Below, piece after piece: positions 24,562-28,388 of a DNA stretch of 28,388 nt. Each line of letters begins with the position of its first letter. Positions within the stretch are counted from its first letter, which is position 1. This DNA is from CAYMTN01 sp964393335 (GTDB lineage Bacteria; Chloroflexota; Anaerolineae; Aggregatilineales; Aggregatilineaceae): NCBI GenBank assembly GCA_964393335.1, contig CAYMTN010000044.1:1-28388 (forward strand), in the 5' to 3' direction. Made by a program: the position numbers and the translations under genes. The notes beneath the pieces are model-generated. The model was not told where the DNA came from, searched no databases, and saw only the letters and a list, made by a program, of their open reading frames with translations.

Positions 24562-24591
24562 TTGTAGAATTATCCGTGATAATTGTATAAT
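24562..24591 (+). promoter_or_regulatory. Promoter of the AraC gene with an internal operator-like repeat
   Basis: TTGTAG (24562-24567) and a perfect TATAAT (24586-24591) are separated by 18 bases. The spacer contains the inverted repeat aattatc-cgt-gataatt (24568-24584). A protein bound there would cover the promoter, suggesting autoregulation and perhaps control of the divergent cupin operon. Confidence 0.5.
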
Positions 24592-24629
24592 CCTACAGAT
24601 ATCTGCATGAATTAAGTGAAGAGGTTTCT

Positions 24630-25580
24630 ATGGACGCGATCAACCATCAGGAAACAGAACGCGAAGCACAGCGAGCGCAAGCTAACCGCGAGGAACTCGT
24701 TGAGCGGATTGGGCGAGCTATACCCGAAGATGGCGTCATTCAGCCACTCCAGGGACTGCATTTGGGTCGCCTCTCCACACCTTCGGAGCGGATTCACAGT
24801 GTGCTCGAGCCATCGTTTTGTGTGATTGCGCAGGGAAGTAAGGTGGTTTTTCTGGGCGATACCCGTTATCAGTATGACCCCTTCAACTACCTACTCACTA
24901 CGCTTGAATTACCCAGAGTGAGCCAGGTGCTGGAAGCATCCAGGGAGCGGCCCTACCTCAGCCTGCGGCTGGAACTGTCCCCTACCCTTGTTGGCTCAGT
25001 GATGGTTGAGACAGGCCAGCCCGTGTCGTCCAGCCGTGCCGATGCGCGGGCCATCGATGTCAGTCCCCTGGATGCAGATTTGCTGGATGCCGTTGTGCGG
25101 CTCGTCAGGCTGCTAGATTCTCCTGCCGAAGCGCGCGTTCTCATGCCGCTGATCACACGGGAAATCATCTATCGCCTCTTGATGGGTGATCAGGGGGACA
25201 GGCTATGCCATCTTACCGTCTCGGGAGGCTACAGCACGCCAAACATCGTTAAAGCAGTCGAGCGCCTCCGTCAGGATTTCGACCAGCCCGTTCGCATTGA
25301 GGACCTTGCCCAGGAACTGGGGATGAGTGTCTCGAGTTTCCACCACCACTTCAAGTCTGTCACGGCGCTGAGTCCCCTTCAGTTCCAGAAGCGGCTGCGG
25401 CTGCAAGAGGCGCGCCGCCTGATGCTTGGTGAGGACCTCGACGCGACCAGCGTCGCCTATCGCGTGGGGTACAACGATGCCGCCCACTTCAATCGGGAGT
25501 ACAAGAGTCTCTTCGGCGAACCGCCAGTGCGCGATGTGCAGCGCCTGCGGGAAGAGGCCAGCACTTCTGTTGGACCATAA
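24630..25580 (+). CDS. AraC-family transcriptional regulator
   Basis: A 316-residue regulator. Residues about 35-190 match the AraC N-terminal domain type found with many oxidoreductase clusters (FCVIAQGSKVVFLGD, then RYQYDPFNYLLTTLELP). The C-terminal pair of HTH motifs covers about 206-296: IEDLAQELGMSVSSFHHHFK and VAYRVGYNDAAHFNREYKSLFG. Members sense small molecules and activate neighbouring dehydrogenase or reductase genes. GAAGAGG precedes the ATG by five bases. The gene is divergent from the cupin and aldo/keto reductase genes, the classic arrangement for a local activator, and a hairpin terminator follows its stop codon. The inducer is not predictable, though an aldehyde or other electrophile would suit the enzymes. 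Confidence 0.9.
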   Translation: MDAINHQETEREAQRAQANREELVERIGRAIPEDGVIQPLQGLHLGRLSTPSERIHSVLEPSFCVIAQGSKVVFLGDTRYQYDPFNYLLTTLELPRVSQVLEASRERPYLSLRLELSPTLVGSVMVETGQPVSSSRADARAIDVSPLDADLLDAVVRLVRLLDSPAEARVLMPLITREIIYRLLMGDQGDRLCHLTVSGGYSTPNIVKAVERLRQDFDQPVRIEDLAQELGMSVSSFHHHFKSVTALSPLQFQKRLRLQEARRLMLGEDLDATSVAYRVGYNDAAHFNREYKSLFGEPPVRDVQRLREEASTSVGP

Positions 25581-25664
25581 GCCGAAGCACGTACCCGACA
25601 GTATGTTCTTTCTCGTGCGATCGCGATCCAACGCCCCAGGATAGATTGAGTGACATTGTAATAG

Positions 25665-25698
25665 GAAGGCGAGAGTAAACAATCCTACCCTCGCCTTC
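25665..25698 (+). terminator. Hairpin terminator after the AraC gene
   Basis: gaaggcgag (25665-25673) pairs perfectly with ctcgccttc (25690-25698) around a 16-base loop, 85 bases after the stop codon. It is followed by tcattta, a short T-rich tail. Confidence 0.5.
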
Positions 25699-26198
25699 TC
25701 ATTTATGCCGAGTCGTTCCTGGAACTATACTACTGTCAATTTGTGATAACCTGTTTCGTCCGGCGGCGTTTTGCCCGTTGGCGGCAGGAGCTGGAGCAGT
25801 ACATTCGACGCCGCCCACCGAGGGATGAGGGATCCGGCAGCACAGTCGCGCACACTACACAGCGCCGCTCGCGGCGGCGATCACTTTTGGGACAGCGCCG
25901 TTGCCGCTGCGTCGCGGCGATGACGGTTCATCCAGGAGATCGAGCGTGCTGTTTGCTGGTCGTTCAGTTTCCTTTGGTTCTGCATACCAGAGGTCGGCCT
26001 GCATCTCACGGTATACTGCCAACCGCCAGCCCGCCTGCGTCATTGCCGCCAGCGTTCTCTTGCGACGGGTCGTGCTGTAGGAAAGGGGTGATAATTCGGG
26101 GAAAGGTTATTTGAAGGCCATTGAGGAGGTGAGGCTGCTCAGTATGACCAGTAGGCCACAGTCAAACCAGTATCATGCTTGCCTGACACATTGCCTTG
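25699..26198. other. Gene-free stretch downstream of the AraC terminator
   Basis: Frames on both strands are open for up to about 120 codons but have skewed Arg-rich composition and no ribosome binding sites. A minus-strand reading with AGWRLAVYREMQADLWYAEP looks protein-like and may be a remnant, but I cannot assign it. No repeat or RNA gene is evident. Confidence 0.4.
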
Positions 26199-26417
26199 TC
26201 AGACGAATCCTGGGAGCCTGTTCACCGAGATCAACATCAGATTAAGCGCATGGATCTTGGTGAGCGCACCGAACAGCGCTGCCTGATCGACGAAAGCTCC
26301 TCTCAATGTCGTCTCGCCATCGGGTTCATTGCGGATCACCAGCCCTTCAAACCAATCCGACCAGCGATCCGTCAGATGACCCTCGACCCGAATCTCGTAA
26401 ACGTGTGATTTGTCCAT
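26199..26417 (-). CDS. 72-residue conserved-looking protein downstream of the oxidoreductase
   Basis: A small protein beginning MDKSHVYEIRVEGHLTD and continuing with WFEGLVIRNEPDGETTLRG and a helix DQAALFGALTKIHALNLMLISVNR. I recall similar 65-75-residue proteins encoded as separate genes beside oxidoreductases and regulators in Chloroflexota and cyanobacteria; no function is known to me. The ATG lies four bases after the TAA of the quinone-oxidoreductase-like gene and has no independent ribosome binding site, so translation is probably coupled. The beta-beta-alpha pattern with WSDWFEGL suggests a small alpha+beta fold. The same frame is open upstream inside the neighbouring gene, but that part is a shadow. 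Confidence 0.7.
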   Translation of the reverse strand: MDKSHVYEIRVEGHLTDRWSDWFEGLVIRNEPDGETTLRGAFVDQAALFGALTKIHALNLMLISVNRLPGFV

Positions 26418-26421
26418 GAGC

Positions 26422-27432
26422 TTACTGCGCCACCAAGACCACGTTTCCGACCACCGCGCCGCTTTCCAGAAGCTCATTCGCGCGCGCGGCTTCCAGGATG
26501 GGAAATGTCTCTGAAATGACCGGTGCGATCTTGCCTTCTCCGAGCAGCTTGAAGAGCGTAGCCCAGTCTTCAAGATACGACCGTTCTTTACCCATAAAAT
26601 AGGATGATGTGCCGAATACCTTGAAGGATTTCCCGTTGGGCAGCAGGTTAACGGACACCAGAGTGCCCAGTATCCGAAACAGATCGGAAAACCCAGCAGG
26701 TTCGCCATAGCTCACCAGCCTGCCCCCACGTCGCAGCAGGGACAAGCCGCCGCGTATGGTATCCAACCGGCTCATGCCATCCAACACCACATCGACACCC
26801 TCCGGTTCCGCCTGGCGGATCACCTCAACGAAGTCCTGGGTCCGGTAATCAACCGGCGCTGCCCCATATTCGGTCAGAATGTGGTGCTTGCCCTGGGACG
26901 CGAGGCCGTACATAGTCAGCCCATCCAGTTTGCCAAGCTGCAACAATGCCGTCCCAATCCCGCCGCTCGCGCCGATAATGACTGCCCTCTCGCCGGGTTT
27001 GGCTTTGGCCACACGGTGCAGGGTCCGATACGCGACGATGTAGTTCAGAATCAAGGTGACTGCTTCTGATGGGTCTAGTGAAGCAGGAATCGGAATCAGC
27101 CGGTCGCCCCTCCAATACAGGTATTCGGTATAGCCTCCCGTGACAGTCAACACGCCAACCCGGTCGCCAACGGCAGCGTTAGTTACGCCTGCTCCAACGG
27201 CGTCTACGTCGCCGATGATAGAATACCCCGGCACAAAGGGTGGTTTCTGGCCCAGCGGCGTACCGCTGTAGAGTGCTTCCCCTGTGCGAACGGTAATGTC
27301 AGGCCGGGACACACTCGCCGAAAGCACTTTGATGCGGACCTCACCATCTGATGGCGCGCGTAGTTCATGTTCGACCACCTGCAACACGTCCGGGGAACCG
27401 AGCCGGGTAGCAACGACGTTTTTGTATTTCAT
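26422..27432 (-). CDS. Medium-chain dehydrogenase, quinone oxidoreductase-like
   Basis: A 336-residue NADPH-dependent enzyme of the zeta-crystallin / quinone oxidoreductase branch. The N-terminal GroES-like domain (VLQVVEHELRAPSDGEVRIKV, then PFVPGYSIIGDVDAVG) precedes the Rossmann motif GASGGIG at 154-160 and GVDVVLDGM. The cysteines that bind zinc in alcohol dehydrogenases are absent, so reduction of quinones or enones is more likely than alcohol oxidation. GAGG lies about ten bases before the ATG. The upstream membrane protein gene is 23 bases away and the downstream 72-residue gene follows after four bases, so three genes form one minus-strand operon. Confidence 0.88.
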   Translation of the reverse strand: MKYKNVVATRLGSPDVLQVVEHELRAPSDGEVRIKVLSASVSRPDITVRTGEALYSGTPLGQKPPFVPGYSIIGDVDAVGAGVTNAAVGDRVGVLTVTGGYTEYLYWRGDRLIPIPASLDPSEAVTLILNYIVAYRTLHRVAKAKPGERAVIIGASGGIGTALLQLGKLDGLTMYGLASQGKHHILTEYGAAPVDYRTQDFVEVIRQAEPEGVDVVLDGMSRLDTIRGGLSLLRRGGRLVSYGEPAGFSDLFRILGTLVSVNLLPNGKSFKVFGTSSYFMGKERSYLEDWATLFKLLGEGKIAPVISETFPILEAARANELLESGAVVGNVVLVAQ

Positions 27433-27455
27433 TTGTTCAATACCTCGTTTCAGCT

Positions 27456-27836
27456 TTACGTTTTGTTGCTGACTAACAGGTAAATGGCGGTCGAGGACGC
27501 GACTAACGCCAACGGCGGCACAACCTGATGCACGCGCAATACCGCTTGCGGCATCGATTTTTCGAAGCTGAGCAGCGCACCGGAAACAAACAGGGCCAGG
27601 AACAGCAGCCCCGTGACTGCAATCGTTACCAGGATCAAGGTTTGCGTATCGACAGTACGGGATAGCTTATAGATGTTCATACCGATGACAACCACAGTGG
27701 CCAGTGCAACGAGCTTGTGAATGGTGAAAATCGCTGTGTTGAGCGGTCTTCCTGAATGGCTCAGCCACACACCCGAGAGCAACGTGAAGAGAAATAGCAT
27801 TCCACAGACTACGATTCTTGATGTCGTTGTATTCAT
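27456..27836 (-). CDS. Four-helix membrane protein of unknown function
   Basis: A 126-residue protein with predicted membrane helices at about 8-25, 36-56, 66-88 and 105-121. Histidines occur at or near helix starts (WLSHSG, IFTIHKLV, VLRVHQVVP). That spacing is reminiscent of small haem-b membrane proteins, but this is only a suggestion and the family is not recognised. The ATG at 27836 has GGAGG five bases upstream, a strong site; the frame is open to 27926 without another good start. It is the first gene of an operon with the quinone-oxidoreductase-like gene, so a link to membrane electron transfer is conceivable. Confidence 0.8.
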   Translation of the reverse strand: MNTTTSRIVVCGMLFLFTLLSGVWLSHSGRPLNTAIFTIHKLVALATVVVIGMNIYKLSRTVDTQTLILVTIAVTGLLFLALFVSGALLSFEKSMPQAVLRVHQVVPPLALVASSTAIYLLVSNKT

Positions 27837-27992
27837 TTCAACCTCCGCATGCTTGATTGCCACCAGCATACGCCACCGGGCATGAATTGTCGGTATACCA
27901 AAGTTGTCTCTTTTGCCTGGGATCAACGAAACGGTGGTGTACTTTGGTACACCTTTTCGCTTTTTCCAGGAGTTTTTTCGCTGGGAGAATGT

Positions 27993-28337
27993 TCAGTCCG
28001 AGGAGAACAACCCCAGCTCGCGTGCGCGGGCGGCTGCCTGGGTGCGGTTGCTGACGTTCAATTTGCCGAAGATGTTGCCCGTATGTTTTTTCACGGTGCT
28101 CAAGGTAATAACGAGCTTGTCCGCAATCATTTGATTGGAATCGCCCGCAACAATGAGTTCCAAGACATCCATTTCGCGGGGTGTTAGTTGCTCAATCAAG
28201 CCCACTACTTTGCCTGAAGATTGAGGAGGTAGATGTTCGCCAATCTCATAGAATGCCTCCAGCAACTTGCCAGCGTACTCTTTCAACCGCTCCGATGCAT
28301 TCCGATCATGTTTGACCACATCCACCAGCGGAATCAC
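27993..28337 (-). CDS. Short LuxR-type HTH protein, possibly the stump of a larger regulator
   Basis: A 114-residue protein whose C-terminal 60 residues are a LuxR/MalT-type HTH (LTPREMDVLELIVAGDSN, then STVKKHTGNIFGKLNVSNRT). The first 50 residues resemble the helical arm (VKHDRNASERLKEYAGKLLEAF) that joins the TPR region to the HTH in large MalT-like regulators. A GTG at 28337 with AAGG seven bases upstream is the only start. A TAA two codons before it closes the frame. It is either a genuine small regulator or the 3' remnant of a 900-residue protein truncated near the window edge. It lies upstream of, and in the same direction as, the membrane protein / oxidoreductase operon and could control it. 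Confidence 0.75.
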   Translation of the reverse strand: MIPLVDVVKHDRNASERLKEYAGKLLEAFYEIGEHLPPQSSGKVVGLIEQLTPREMDVLELIVAGDSNQMIADKLVITLSTVKKHTGNIFGKLNVSNRTQAAARARELGLFSSD

Positions 28338-28388
28338 TAGTTAACCTTCACAATTAGAGGGAAGGTCAAGTAGCCCCTTCCCCAAGTC

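Noticed and set aside
25855..26043. Minus-strand frame containing AGWRLAVYREMQADLWYAEP
   Set aside because: It looks somewhat protein-like, but lacks a ribosome binding site, is short and matches no family I can name; kept only as a note in the gene-free stretch.

Overview
The window looks like a chromosomal segment of a filamentous, Anaerolineae-like Chloroflexota bacterium. This is inferred from content, not from a marker gene. Three very large signalling proteins combine Ser/Thr kinase, STAND ATPase, TPR, WD40 and LuxR-type HTH modules. Secreted proteins carry Pro/Thr-rich linkers, the GC content is moderately high, and many aldo/keto reductase and cupin enzymes are present. No rRNA, tRNA or CRISPR array was seen.

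Left part (1-5300). The 3' end of a secreted protein with two tandem beta-sandwich-like repeats (1-1293) is closed by a strong hairpin terminator. A promoter follows, then a hypothetical cytoplasmic protein (1753-2703). Next come a decayed transposase remnant (2854-3066), a small membrane protein whose natural start seems cut off by an amber codon, and a SnoaL-like / NmrA-like oxidoreductase gene pair.

Central signalling region (5426-19307). A LuxR-type STAND-TPR regulator (minus) is divergent from a Ser/Thr kinase-STAND-TPR protein (plus). The two share a homologous ATPase core. A palindrome lies in their common upstream region and recurs just after the kinase gene. Next are a secreted class-C beta-lactamase-like serine hydrolase and a small secreted protein (both minus). 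Divergent from these is a 1574-residue protein with the order kinase, LuxR HTH, STAND ATPase, coiled coil, single membrane helix, about 13-14 WD40 blades. It is a candidate one-protein transmembrane signalling system.

Scarred enzyme island (19400-25600). Three intact aldo/keto reductases, a DUF2255 protein and a cupin related to bacterial (R)-hydroxynitrile lyases lie on the minus strand. An AraC-family regulator reads divergently. Between them are broken pieces: a PIN-domain toxin C-terminus, an IS1182-like transposase N-terminus, an aldo/keto reductase N-terminus with a frameshift, a Rossmann-fold oxidoreductase N-terminus with a frameshift, and a second cupin C-terminus joined to an aldo/keto reductase start. 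This suggests repeated duplication, IS insertion and deletion. The AraC protein probably controls the cupin and reductase genes.

Right end (26199-28337). A compact minus-strand operon encodes a four-helix membrane protein, a medium-chain quinone-oxidoreductase-like enzyme and a 72-residue conserved-looking protein. Upstream of it is a short stand-alone LuxR-type HTH protein that may be the stump of a larger regulator.
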